Of a stretch of DNA of 5,251 nucleotides, positions 1 through 5,143 are shown piece by piece. The notes beneath the pieces are model-generated. The model worked only from the letters and a program-made list of their open reading frames with translations, was not told the origin of the DNA and made no database searches. Each line of letters opens with the position of its first letter. Position 1 is the first letter of the stretch. A program made the translations under genes and the position numbers. Source of the DNA: Tessaracoccus flavescens (GTDB taxonomy: Bacteria; Actinomycetota; Actinomycetes; Propionibacteriales; Propionibacteriaceae); contig DYZF01000141.1 in assembly GCA_020741375.1 (NCBI GenBank), positions 1 through 5,251 on the forward strand, read 5' to 3'.

Positions 1-112
1 CCGGAGCAGGCACAGCCACGTCGGCATCCTGCGACGGCCAAAAGTGGATCACCAGGGCAACACCTAAGCCCGCAGCAAGCAAGGCTGCAGTCTGCAAGTG
101 GGAACGCCTCAT
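1..112 (-). CDS. N-terminus of an exported or membrane-anchored protein (truncated by window edge)
   Basis: Only the first 37 codons are visible; the rest lies left of position 1. The protein begins MRRSHLQ, a short basic stretch. About 18 hydrophobic residues follow (roughly 8-25, rich in Ala, Leu, Gly and Val), then PSQDADVAVPAP, a polar Pro/Ala-rich segment. This is the layout of a signal peptide or signal anchor followed by an extracytoplasmic linker. There is no lipobox Cys and no clear AXA cleavage site in the visible part. ATG at 112-110 is the likely start, because an in-frame TAG lies five codons upstream with no other start between. The Shine-Dalgarno is poor: GGAGGGG lies 16 bases upstream, and a shorter TAGG lies nearer. 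Codons include TTA, CTT, TTG and AGG, which are rare in the neighbouring genes. It is codirectional with purD but separated by 171 bases with a likely terminator. The function cannot be named; a secreted enzyme or a sortase would both fit this start. Confidence 0.6.
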   Translation of the reverse strand, partial: MRRSHLQTAALLAAGLGVALVIHFWPSQDADVAVPAP

Positions 113-130
113 TTGACTTGGTACCTAACC

Positions 131-150
131 CCTCCGGTGAGCCTTGGAGG
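131..150 (-). promoter_or_regulatory. Possible SD-masking dyad in the leader of the left gene
   Basis: On the minus strand CCTCC (150-146) is followed after 10 bases by GGAGG (135-131), which is the strongest purine-rich ribosome-binding-like sequence before ATG 112. The 5-bp pairing would hide it. The GGAGG itself is 16-18 bases from the ATG, which is long for a Shine-Dalgarno, so its role is uncertain. Confidence 0.25.
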
Positions 151-161
151 CATGTTGACAG

Positions 162-183
162 GGTGGAGCGAAAAGCTCACACC
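162..183 (-). other. Stem-loop in the leader of the left gene
   Basis: GGTGGAGC (162-169) pairs with GCTC and CACC (175-178 and 180-183), with one bulged A at 179 and a five-base loop, GAAAA as read on the plus strand. On the minus strand it would lie about 50-70 bases upstream of ATG 112. It matches no riboswitch that I recognise. Confidence 0.35.
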
Positions 184-198
184 ACATATGAGAGCCCA

Positions 199-228
199 AT
201 ATTACCTGCGCCCGCCGGATTCTTTACA
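199..228 (-). promoter_or_regulatory. Possible promoter for the left exported-protein gene
   Basis: Read on the minus strand, TAATAT (204-199) resembles a -10 hexamer, with T1, A2 and T6 in place. An 18-base spacer separates it from TGTAAA (228-223), a poor -35 with three matches to TTGACA. It would give a leader of roughly 80 bases before ATG 112. The AT-rich context supports it; the -35 does not. Confidence 0.3.
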
Positions 229-262
229 TTCCAAGGTTCAAGGAAAGGACGAGAATCCAGCG

Positions 263-285
263 AACACCCTTGTCAACAAGGGGTT
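263..285 (-). terminator. Hairpin at the 3' end of purD, likely terminator
   Basis: CCCTTGT (267-273) and ACAAGGG (276-282) form an inverted repeat. It is extended by AAC/GTT pairing if A266 is bulged. In the minus-strand RNA this gives a stem with a UUGA loop directly after, and partly overlapping, the purD TAA stop (286-284). There is no uninterrupted U-tract after it, only a pyrimidine-rich stretch. Poorly U-tailed hairpins are common in actinobacteria. Confidence 0.5.
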
Positions 286-1510
286 AGTGGGGAACCCCGA
301 TGTCGGAGCGGCTGAAGCCGTCGGGGAAATCGACCTTCTCCAAGAACGCGTAGGCGTTCGCCCGGGCCTCGTCGACGTCACTCCCCCGGCCGACGATTCC
401 CAGCACGCGACCACCGGCCGCGACCAGGTTGTCGCCGTCGAGCCTCGTACCCGCGTGCAGCGCGTAGGCATCCACCTCGTCGTCGGGGAGCACTATCTCT
501 CCGTCCAACTTCGGCAGCCCCGGGTAGCCCTCGGCCGCGGCCACAACCACGACGGCGGCGCCGTCGCGCCACTCCAACTCGCCGACGGTGTCCAACTCGC
601 CGCGGGCAGCGGCGCGGAGCACGCCCGCCAGTGGCGTCTTGAGGAGGGCGAGAACGGCTTGGGTTTCGGGATCACCGAAGCGGACGTTGAACTCCACCAC
701 GCGCAGGCCCTTCGAGGTGAGCGCCAAGCCGACGTACAGCAGGCCGGTGAACGGGGTGCCGCGACGGCGCATCTCCGCGAGCGTCGGATCGACGACCTCG
801 CGCACCACCTGATCGCTGAGTCCGGGGTCGGCCCACGTCAGAGGAGCGTAGGCACCCATGCCGCCGGTGTTGGGGCCCTCGTCGTTGTCGCCAACGCGCT
901 TGTAATCCTGAGCCGGCAGCAGTGGGAGTCCGCGTTCGCCGTCGCAGATGACGAACAGTGATACTTCGGGCCCGTCGAGGAAGTCCTCGATGACGACGCG
1001 GCCGCAGGTCGCGGCGTGGGCGAGAGCGGCGTCGCGGTCGTCGGTGACGACAACACCCTTGCCGGCGGCGAGGCCGTCGTTCTTGACGACGTAGGTGGCG
1101 CCGAACTCGTCGAGGGCGGCAGCGGCTTCTTCCGGGGTTTCGCAGACGCGAGATGCGGCGGTCGGCACGCCAGCGGCGGCCATGACCTCCTTCGCGAACG
1201 CCTTGGATCCCTCGAGAACGGCGGCTTCTTGGCCGGGGCCGAAGGTGTCGATGCCCGCCTCGCGCAGCGCGTCGGCCACGCCCGCGACGAGGGGCGCCTC
1301 GGGGCCGATCACCACGAGGTCGGCCTCAACCGACCGCGCCAACTCAACCATCGCCGACGGCGACGCGGGGTCCGCGGAGTGGAGAGTCGCGATGGGCGCG
1401 AGCCCGGGGTTACCGGGCGCGACGTGCAGTTCGGTCACGGAGGGGTCGAGGCTGAGCGCGCGCCCGAGGGCGTGCTCGCGCCCGCCTGAGCCGAGGAGCA
1501 GGATCTTCAC
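284..1510 (-). CDS. purD: Phosphoribosylamine--glycine ligase (GAR synthetase)
   Basis: This cytoplasmic enzyme joins 5-phosphoribosylamine and glycine using ATP to give glycinamide ribonucleotide, the second step of de novo purine synthesis. The predicted protein has 408 residues, slightly under the usual 420-430. Its N-terminus, KILLLGSGGREHALG, is the family's Rossmann-like start, with APGNPG near 31-36. The ATP-grasp region begins near GSKAFAK (101-107). It includes YVVKNDGLAAGKGVVV (140-155), DYKRVGDNDEGPNTGGMGAY (202-221) and the GARS signature RFGDPETQ (277-284). The C-terminal domain follows, ending FSRSDIGVPH; homologues usually run a few residues further after SDIG. GTG at 1510-1508 is chosen because homology begins exactly there. 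The same frame stays open to 1693, but those 61 extra residues do not resemble PurD. The gene stands alone here, divergent from the sugar operon. Identification is secure. Confidence 0.97.
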   Translation of the reverse strand: MKILLLGSGGREHALGRALSLDPSVTELHVAPGNPGLAPIATLHSADPASPSAMVELARSVEADLVVIGPEAPLVAGVADALREAGIDTFGPGQEAAVLEGSKAFAKEVMAAAGVPTAASRVCETPEEAAAALDEFGATYVVKNDGLAAGKGVVVTDDRDAALAHAATCGRVVIEDFLDGPEVSLFVICDGERGLPLLPAQDYKRVGDNDEGPNTGGMGAYAPLTWADPGLSDQVVREVVDPTLAEMRRRGTPFTGLLYVGLALTSKGLRVVEFNVRFGDPETQAVLALLKTPLAGVLRAAARGELDTVGELEWRDGAAVVVVAAAEGYPGLPKLDGEIVLPDDEVDAYALHAGTRLDGDNLVAAGGRVLGIVGRGSDVDEARANAYAFLEKVDFPDGFSRSDIGVPH

Positions 1511-1524
1511 GCCCCTCACCCTAG
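1511..1524 (-). promoter_or_regulatory. purD: Likely purD promoter with leaderless start
   Basis: On the minus strand, TAGGGT (1523-1518) matches the actinobacterial -10 pattern TANNNT. It ends exactly 7 bases before the GTG start at 1510. That spacing places the transcription start at, or within a base or two of, the start codon, so the mRNA may have no leader. No convincing -35 was found at 16-19 bases. The intervening GAGGGGC could be taken as a Shine-Dalgarno but touches the start codon, too close to work as one. Confidence 0.45.
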
Positions 1525-1576
1525 TGCCCCGCCCACGTGTCGACGGCGCCAGCCCAGCAGGGCTCTTGCACCACAG

Positions 1577-1600
1577 TTTCTGGGCATTTCCGCGAGTTTC
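1577..1600 (+). repeat. Three TTTC boxes at 10-base intervals upstream of the sugar operon
   Basis: TTTC occurs at 1577-1580, 1587-1590 and 1597-1600, one helical turn apart. The outer two share the longer AGTTTC (1575-1580 and 1595-1600). The array ends 12 bases before the proposed -10 hexamer. Its position suits a regulator-binding site, but the unit is short and no palindromic LacI-type operator is evident. Confidence 0.35.
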
Positions 1601-1612
1601 AGCGGCTATTGC

Positions 1613-1618
1613 TAGGGT
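1613..1618 (+). promoter_or_regulatory. Likely -10 element of the sugar ABC operon
   Basis: TAGGGT fits the TANNNT pattern and sits in CTAGGGT, the same heptamer as the proposed purD -10 on the opposite strand. Transcription would begin near 1624-1626, giving a leader of about 70 bases before ATG 1694. No recognisable -35 hexamer lies at 16-19 bases, so an activator or an alternative sigma factor may be involved. Confidence 0.4.
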
Positions 1619-1637
1619 CACAACCACAGTCAGGACC

Positions 1638-1671
1638 CATCGGCCGCCCCCAAGGAAGAGGGCGGTCGGTG
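1638..1671 (+). promoter_or_regulatory. Twelve-pair hairpin in the 5' leader of the sugar operon
   Basis: Bases 1638-1649 pair with 1660-1671: ten Watson-Crick pairs plus two G-U wobbles, with a core of CCGCCC/GGGCGG. The 10-base loop, CCAAGGAAGA, includes a Shine-Dalgarno-like AAGGA. The hairpin stands between the proposed transcription start and the real ribosome-binding site at 1678-1685. No U-tract follows, so it is unlikely to be a simple attenuating terminator. It could act in mRNA stability, protein binding or translation control. Confidence 0.55.
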
Positions 1672-1677
1672 CGGACC

Positions 1678-1685
1678 AGAAGGGA
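1678..1685 (+). promoter_or_regulatory. Ribosome-binding site of the solute-binding protein gene
   Basis: AGAAGGGA lies 8 bases upstream of ATG 1694. It supports that start, which also gives a complete lipoprotein signal peptide. Confidence 0.7.
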
Positions 1686-1693
1686 AACCACAC

Positions 1694-3037
1694 ATGACCA
1701 AGCCATGGCGGAAATCACACATCACCGCCGCCCTCGCCGCGGGGGCGATCCTCCTCACCGGCTGCCTACAGGACCCCAACGCCGGGTCCAACTCCGCGGG
1801 CGGCTTCGGTCTCGGCGAGCCCGAGCAGGGCGACGGCACCGTCTCCGTGATGGGTGCCTTCGGCGGCGACGAGGAGACCTACTTCAAGCAGTCCCTCGAG
1901 GCGTTCACCGAGGAGACCGGCATCACCGTCGAGTACGTCTCGGACCAGGACTTCACCAACACCATCCAGGTCCGCGCCACCGCCGGTGACCTGCCGGACA
2001 TCGGCCTGTTCCCGCAGCCGGGCGGCGTGTTCACGATGGCGAAGGACGGCTACGTCTACCCCATCGACGAGTTCCTCGACTACGACTCCCTCAACTCCAC
2101 CCTCGTGCCCGGCTTCCTCGACTCCGCCCGCTACAAGGGCCGCGTCTACGCCGTCCCGATGCGCATGGCAGTCAAGAGCATCGTCTGGTACCCAAAGAAG
2201 GCGTTCGAGGAGCACGGCTGGGACACGGCCCCCGAGACACTGCAGGAACTCGACACGCTGGCCCAGCAGATCAAGACGGACACTGGCGCCACCCCGTGGT
2301 GCATCGCATGGGGCTCGGACCAGGCCACCGGCTGGGTCGGCACCGACTGGATCGAGGAGTACGTCCTGCGCCTCTGGGGCCCGGATGTCTACGACGACTG
2401 GATCTACGGCCGCATCCCGTTCAACGACGAACGCATCACCCAGGCGTTCGAGCGCTACGGCGAACTGGCCACACCCGACATGGTGCTCGGCGGCAACGAC
2501 GGCATCATCAACACCCCGTTCGGCGACGCGATGAACTCGGCGTTCAACGCGGAGCCCGGATGCTACCTCATGCGCCAGGGCAACTTCGCCATCACCTTCT
2601 TCCCCGACGACATCGCGGCCAACCTCGACGACGAGATCGGCATCTTCGCCTTCCCGCGTGACGAGGAGGGCTACGACGGCCAGCCCATGCTGGGCGGCGG
2701 CGACCTCGCCGCGGCCTTCAGCTACGACACCGACACGATCGCGCTCATGGAGTTCCTGAGCTCCGACCAGTTCGGTGGCCCATGGGCGACGGCCGGTGGC
2801 TGGTTGAGCCCGCACACGACCTTCGACGCGTCCCAGTACCCCAACGAGACCACCCGTGCGATCGCGGAGCTCGCCGTCAACTCGGACGTGTTCCGCTACG
2901 ACGGCTCCGACGTCATGCCCCGCGAGGTGGGTTCGGGCAGCTTCTGGACCGAGATGGTCAAGTTCCAGTCCGGCCAGTCCGCGCAGGACACCGTCGACGC
3001 GATCGCGGCCACCTGGCCGGAGTCGGAGGAAGAGTAG
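1694..3037 (+). CDS. Sugar ABC transporter substrate-binding lipoprotein (AglE-like)
   Basis: This is the extracellular lipid-anchored receptor that captures a sugar, probably an oligosaccharide, and delivers it to the two downstream permeases. It has 447 residues. The signal peptide begins MTKPWRKSH, followed by a hydrophobic stretch and the lipobox LLTGC, with Cys24 as lipidation site. A Gly/Ser-rich linker runs to about residue 48. The mature part is a family 1 extracellular solute-binding fold: VSVMGAFGGDEETYF (51-64), GDLPDIGLFPQPG (98-110), GRVYAVPMRMAVKSIVWYPK (149-168). The stretch TPWCIAWGSDQATGWVGTDW (200-219) and the later TPFGDAMNSAF (274-284) are, from memory, close to AglE-type alpha-glucoside receptors. 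Cys203 and Cys290 are the only cysteines after the lipid anchor. The C-terminus is acidic (ESEEE). It is the first gene of a three-gene operon; the next start is 2 bases past its stop. The transporter role is secure; alpha-glucosides as substrate are inferred. Confidence 0.93.
   Translation: MTKPWRKSHITAALAAGAILLTGCLQDPNAGSNSAGGFGLGEPEQGDGTVSVMGAFGGDEETYFKQSLEAFTEETGITVEYVSDQDFTNTIQVRATAGDLPDIGLFPQPGGVFTMAKDGYVYPIDEFLDYDSLNSTLVPGFLDSARYKGRVYAVPMRMAVKSIVWYPKKAFEEHGWDTAPETLQELDTLAQQIKTDTGATPWCIAWGSDQATGWVGTDWIEEYVLRLWGPDVYDDWIYGRIPFNDERITQAFERYGELATPDMVLGGNDGIINTPFGDAMNSAFNAEPGCYLMRQGNFAITFFPDDIAANLDDEIGIFAFPRDEEGYDGQPMLGGGDLAAAFSYDTDTIALMEFLSSDQFGGPWATAGGWLSPHTTFDASQYPNETTRAIAELAVNSDVFRYDGSDVMPREVGSGSFWTEMVKFQSGQSAQDTVDAIAATWPESEEE
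3025..3030 (+). promoter_or_regulatory. Ribosome-binding site of permease 1, inside the preceding gene
   Basis: GGAGGA lies 9 bases before ATG 3040, within the last codons of the binding-protein gene. It decides the permease start. The same frame is open back to 2782, but the upstream residues are out-of-frame reading of the binding-protein gene. Confidence 0.75.
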
Positions 3038-3039
3038 CG

Positions 3040-4224
3040 ATGAGCACCCCAAGTTCCACCCCGCCCCCGGTCACTGGGGTGCCGGTGAACCGGGAGACGT
3101 CCGAGGTGGCGACGGCGGACAACCGGGGCCTACAGCCCCTCAAGGTCCTCGCCGGCGTCGTGGGCGCGGCGTTCACGCTCTGGTTCATGGGCAACCTGTT
3201 CCTGGCCTTCGCCTACTACCCCCAGTGGTTCTTCAACAACAAGGTGGTCATGGCCATCCTCGCCCTCGTCGTGGGCGTGGGCGGCGCGGCCCTGTTCTTC
3301 TGGTTCGTCAACATGGCCATCGAGGGCCTCCCCCGCAGGCTGGAGCACGGCCTCATGCCGTACGCGTTCCTGCTGCCGGGCTTCTCCCTCATCGGGCTCA
3401 TGCTGCTGTACCCGACCATCCAGACCATCAACTTCTCGTTCGCGAACCGCACCAGCACCGCGTACATGGACCCGCCGTGGGCCAACTACACCTACCTGTT
3501 CACCAACGCGGGCTTCTGGTCGGCGATCCTCAACAACGTCTTGTGGATCGTCATCGTGCCGGCCGTGACGGTGGCGCTGGGCGTCGTCATCGCGGTTCTG
3601 GCGGACAAGCTGTCGGCGGCGGGCGAGAAGTGGTCGAAGAGCTTCATCTTCCTCCCCATGGCCATCTCGTTCGTGGCAGCGTCGGCCATCTGGCAGACGA
3701 CGGTCTACGGCTACCAGCCCCCCGGCCAGCCGCAGACGGCCCTGCTCAACGCCATCCGCGGCGCGATGGGTCAGGAGCCGTTGGCGTGGCTGTCGATCGA
3801 CACCGGTCGCCTCAACTCCCTGCTGCTCATGGTCATCCTCGTGTGGCTGCAGGTGGGCTTCGCGATGGTGCTCCTGTCGTCGGCCATCAAGGGCGTCCCT
3901 GACGACACGCTCGAGGCGGCCCGCATCGACGGCGCCTCCGAGCTGAAGATCTTCTTCCAGGTGATCATCCCCCAGATCAAGGGGACCATCGTGACGGTCT
4001 TCATCACCATCCTCATCCTCGTGATGAAGGTGTTCGACATCATCTACGTGCTCACCAACGGCAACAACAACACCGACGTGATCGCGAACATGTTCTTCCG
4101 TGAGATGTTCACCAACCAGCAGGCAGGGCGCGCGACGGCGATCGTCGTCATCCTGCTCGTGGCGATCCTGCCGGTGCTCATCTACCAGGTGAAGCTGTTC
4201 AGGGAGCAGGAGGCAGTGCGATGA
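3040..4224 (+). CDS. Sugar ABC transporter permease, MalF/AglF-like subunit
   Basis: One of two membrane subunits that form the translocation channel of a carbohydrate importer. It has 394 residues. A polar Pro/Thr-rich cytoplasmic tail (1-35) is followed by about eight hydrophobic segments, near 38-60, 68-92, 106-126, 162-187, 201-220, 259-280, 316-338 and 366-384. The first two precede the usual six-helix core, as in MalF, but the large MalF periplasmic loop is absent. The ATPase-docking EAA loop is clear: EAARIDGASELKIFFQ begins at 292, with Gly298 and Pro311. Other family marks are FLLPGFSLIGLMLLYPTIQT (110-129), FIFLPMAISFVAASAIWQ (202-219) and VMKVFDIIYVLTNG (328-341). The start lies 2 bases after the binding-protein stop and its end overlaps the next gene by 4 bases, so the three are translated together. 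AglF-like (COG1175) is the best match from memory. The permease call is secure and the substrate inferred. Confidence 0.94.
   Translation: MSTPSSTPPPVTGVPVNRETSEVATADNRGLQPLKVLAGVVGAAFTLWFMGNLFLAFAYYPQWFFNNKVVMAILALVVGVGGAALFFWFVNMAIEGLPRRLEHGLMPYAFLLPGFSLIGLMLLYPTIQTINFSFANRTSTAYMDPPWANYTYLFTNAGFWSAILNNVLWIVIVPAVTVALGVVIAVLADKLSAAGEKWSKSFIFLPMAISFVAASAIWQTTVYGYQPPGQPQTALLNAIRGAMGQEPLAWLSIDTGRLNSLLLMVILVWLQVGFAMVLLSSAIKGVPDDTLEAARIDGASELKIFFQVIIPQIKGTIVTVFITILILVMKVFDIIYVLTNGNNNTDVIANMFFREMFTNQQAGRATAIVVILLVAILPVLIYQVKLFREQEAVR
4208..4213 (+). promoter_or_regulatory. Ribosome-binding site of permease 2
   Basis: A perfect AGGAGG lies 7 bases before ATG 4221. With the ATGA stop/start overlap (4221-4224) it fixes the start and indicates translational coupling to permease 1. 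Confidence 0.8.
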
Positions 4225-5084
4225 GCCGCTCACGCATGAAGGACGGGCGCTACCGCAGCCCCCTCTCGATGGTCGTCATGTTCGTGCTGGCCCTGTTGTG
4301 GTTCCTGCCGACGTTCGGCCTGCTGGTCACCAGCTTCCAGACCCGCGACTCGGCCCTCAAGGGCGGCTGGTGGGAGGCGCTCATCAACCCGGCGTCGCGC
4401 ATCTGGACGTTCGAGAACTACACCAAGGTGTTCGAGCAGCAGGACATGGGCAACGCGTTCCTCAACGGCATCGCCGTCGCCGTGCCCGCCACGATCATCC
4501 CCATCATGTTCGCCGCGTTCGCCGCCTACGCGTTCACGTTCATGGACTTCCCGTTCAAGGACGCCCTGTTCATCATCATCGTCGCGGTGATGGTGGTGCC
4601 CACGCAGGTGGCGTTCCAGCCGCTGCTCAACCTGCTCGGCCCCAACGGGCTGGGCATCTCCGGGCAGTACCTGGCGGTGTGGATCCTCCACACGGGCTTC
4701 GGCATGCCGCTGTGCATCTACACGCTGCGCAACTACATGTCGTCGCTGCCGTTCAGCATCGTGGAGTCGGCCCGCATCGACGGCTGTTCCAACTTCCAGA
4801 TCTTCTGGAAGCTGATTGCCCCGATGTCCATGCCGGCCATCGCCGCGTTCGCGACGCTGCAGTTCCTGTGGGTGTGGAATGACCTGCTCATCGCGAAGCT
4901 GTTCCTGTCGAACAGCAACACGACGGTGATCGTCAAGGTGCAGCAGTTGCTCGGCACCCAGGGCCAGGGCGCGGAACTAATCACGGCCGGCGCCTTCATC
5001 TCGATGGTGCTGCCCATGATCGTGTTCTTCACGCTCCAGAACTTCCTGGTGCGCGGCATGACCGCTGGCGCCGTGAAGGGCTGA
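4221..5084 (+). CDS. Sugar ABC transporter permease, MalG/AglG-like subunit
   Basis: The partner membrane subunit of the sugar importer, 287 residues, the typical size for MalG-type permeases (COG0395). After a basic cytoplasmic N-terminus (MSRSRMKDGRYR) there are six hydrophobic segments, near 14-37, 84-105, 115-132, 148-167, 202-225 and 253-275. The EAA loop reads ESARIDGCSNFQIFWK from 182, with Gly188 and Pro201; Ser replaces the first Ala of the motif, a common variant. FLWVWNDLLIAKLFL (215-229) and the C-terminal RGMTAGAVKG are classic MalG-family marks. Its ATG overlaps the TGA of permease 1. It is the last gene of the operon, and a strong hairpin begins 15 bases after its stop. No ATP-binding subunit follows, so the complex must use an ATPase from elsewhere, probably a shared MsiK-like protein. 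Confidence 0.94.
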   Translation: MSRSRMKDGRYRSPLSMVVMFVLALLWFLPTFGLLVTSFQTRDSALKGGWWEALINPASRIWTFENYTKVFEQQDMGNAFLNGIAVAVPATIIPIMFAAFAAYAFTFMDFPFKDALFIIIVAVMVVPTQVAFQPLLNLLGPNGLGISGQYLAVWILHTGFGMPLCIYTLRNYMSSLPFSIVESARIDGCSNFQIFWKLIAPMSMPAIAAFATLQFLWVWNDLLIAKLFLSNSNTTVIVKVQQLLGTQGQGAELITAGAFISMVLPMIVFFTLQNFLVRGMTAGAVKG

Positions 5085-5099
5085 TCCCGCACCAACCCC

Positions 5100-5143
5100 C
5101 GAGGCGGATCGGCGGGGCCTACTGGCCCAGCCGGTCCGCCTCG
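5100..5143. terminator. Long hairpin, probable bidirectional terminator
   Basis: Bases 5100-5113 pair with 5130-5143 over 14 positions, one of them G-U on the plus-strand RNA. After one mismatch (5114/5129) an inner five-base stem (5115-5119 with 5124-5128) closes a four-base loop, TACT. It begins 15 bases after the permease 2 stop and lies between two convergent genes. Neither side has a true U-tract. Its left base CTA (5119-5121) is the TAG stop of the minus-strand gene, so much of the right arm is coding. Confidence 0.75.

Larger units (their letters stand above)
113..283. other. Low-GC intergenic region downstream of purD
   Basis: By hand count it is about 53% GC, against roughly 65-70% in sampled stretches of the neighbouring genes. 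It lies between the purD stop and the start of the truncated exported-protein gene, both on the minus strand. It holds a hairpin at the purD end, a possible minus-strand promoter and two small dyads in what would be the 5' leader of the left gene. No convincing small ORF or RNA gene was recognised in it. Confidence 0.6.

Noticed and set aside
155..190. Plus-strand promoter from a perfect TTGACA at 155-160
   Set aside because: The nearest AT-rich hexamer lies about 23 or more bases away, too far for a -10, and no plus-strand gene follows; purD runs the other way.
113..204. A known riboswitch in the leader of the left gene
   Set aside because: I compared it from memory with cobalamin and c-di-AMP riboswitch cores and saw none of their conserved blocks.
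98..961. Plus-strand open frame of 287 codons opposite purD
   Set aside because: It is antisense to the clear PurD coding sequence and has the Arg/Ala/Gly/His-heavy composition of a GC-rich shadow frame, with no recognisable motif.
1551..1564. AGCCC/GGGCT inverted repeat in the divergent region
   Set aside because: Five-base arms with a four-base loop are common by chance in GC-rich DNA, and it has no clear relation to either start.
1511..1693. 61-residue N-terminal extension of PurD
   Set aside because: The frame is open, but PurD homology starts at GTG 1510. The extension covers the divergent promoter region and does not look like protein.
2782..3039. 86-codon N-terminal extension of permease 1
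   Set aside because: It overlaps the binding-protein gene in another frame. GGAGGA plus ATG at 3040 gives a natural permease start.
1766..3052. Minus-strand open frame of 428 codons antisense to the binding-protein gene
   Set aside because: Long antisense frames are expected when third positions are mostly G or C. The translation is low-complexity (Val, Glu, Asp, Arg, Gly), with no domain and no ribosome-binding site that I could see.
3130..4233. Minus-strand open frame of 367 codons antisense to permease 1
   Set aside because: The composition is dominated by Asp, Glu, His, Arg and Val, the mirror of hydrophobic codons in GC-rich DNA. It is a shadow of the permease gene.
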